From positions 1 through 6,556 of the forward strand of contig CAJKJS010000084.1 in the NCBI GenBank assembly GCA_905200265.1: a stretch of 6,556 bases of DNA. Reading direction: 5' to 3'. Positions 6,379 to 6,556 of this stretch are shown here, in pieces. The stretch comes from an uncultured Oscillospiraceae bacterium (lineage in GTDB: Bacteria; Bacillota; Clostridia; Oscillospirales; Acutalibacteraceae). The notes under the pieces were generated by a model. That model ran no database searches and had not been told where the DNA came from. It saw only the letters and a program-made list of their open reading frames with translations. The translations under genes and the position numbers were made by a program. Each line of letters opens with the position of its first letter. Position 1 is the stretch's first letter.

Positions 6379-6556
6379 CTTTCAGTAACTCCTCTACATA
6401 GGCGGGAATGTAAAACGCCCCTTTGTGCAAAGTGGTGGTGTAATACCGGCAGGAAATGCCCCGCATGTTCCAACGGGTTTCATCCAGGTTTTTCAGCGGA
6501 TGATATTTTTTGGAAGCAAACCCAAACAGCCAGTGTCCCGCCGAATAGGTGGCAAT
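6368..6556 (-). CDS. speE: Spermidine synthase (polyamine aminopropyltransferase), C-terminal part
   Basis: Only the last 62 codons and the TAA stop (6370-6368) are in the window; the gene enters from the right edge in frame at 6556. The visible peptide begins IATYSAGHWLFGFASKKYHP and continues through LDETRWNMRGISCRYYTTTLHKGAFYIPAYVEELL. This matches the C-terminal region of bacterial SpeE, where the GFASK and YY-T-xxH-KGAF segments are conserved. SpeE transfers the aminopropyl group of decarboxylated S-adenosylmethionine to putrescine. The catalytic and nucleotide-binding part is outside the window, so whether the enzyme is intact, and whether it prefers putrescine, cannot be judged here. 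Its end overlaps the speB start by 11 bases, in the same order (speE-speB) as in Bacillus subtilis. Confidence 0.9.
   Translation of the reverse strand: MATYSAGHWLFGFASKKYHPLKNLDETRWNMRGISCRYYTTTLHKGAFYIPAYVEELLKDVE

Noticed and set aside
1..6556. Mobile element, CRISPR array, toxin-antitoxin or defence system
   Set aside because: No transposase, integrase, repeat array, small toxin-like gene pair or compositional break was seen. All genes are recognisable core metabolism or translation functions with uniform codon use.

Overview
The window reads as ordinary chromosomal sequence from a Gram-positive (Firmicutes/Bacillota) bacterium, most likely a moderately GC-rich gut-type Clostridia lineage such as the Oscillospiraceae/Ruminococcaceae. 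The reasons are purine-rich Shine-Dalgarno sites (AAGGA, GGAG, AAAGGAG), U-tract hairpin terminators, GC-leaning codon choice, and a spermidine operon that combines speE, speB and the carboxyspermidine route, an arrangement I associate with gut Clostridia. The genus-level placement is inference from memory of protein similarity, not a search.

Layout, left to right. Bases 1-54 are the 3' part of a tRNA-Gly(GCC), followed at once by a strong intrinsic terminator. A short intergenic region carries a near-consensus extended -10 promoter (TTCACA-17-TATAAT). It drives a rightward pair: typA/bipA (ribosome-associated GTPase) and, 23 bases downstream, a DEDDh 3'-5' exonuclease with a C-terminal four-cysteine zinc-ribbon-like module and a charged tail. 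The pair ends at two tandem hairpins, the first of which looks able to work in both directions.

The right half is a leftward polyamine operon, in transcription order: speE (spermidine synthase, only the last 62 codons in the window), speB (agmatinase), a carboxynorspermidine/carboxyspermidine dehydrogenase, and nspC (carboxynorspermidine/carboxyspermidine decarboxylase). The genes are tightly packed: an 11-base overlap, a 21-base gap and a 4-base ATGA overlap. The operon promoter lies beyond the right edge. SpeB should make putrescine from agmatine. The dehydrogenase should condense putrescine with aspartate semialdehyde and NspC should decarboxylate the product to spermidine. SpeE would make spermidine from putrescine and decarboxylated SAM, so the operon appears to carry two routes to one product.

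I see no mobile element, CRISPR array, prophage gene or phase-variable repeat, and no convincing new multi-gene system. The items most worth a second look are the dual spermidine routes in one operon and the exonuclease-zinc-ribbon protein paired with typA.
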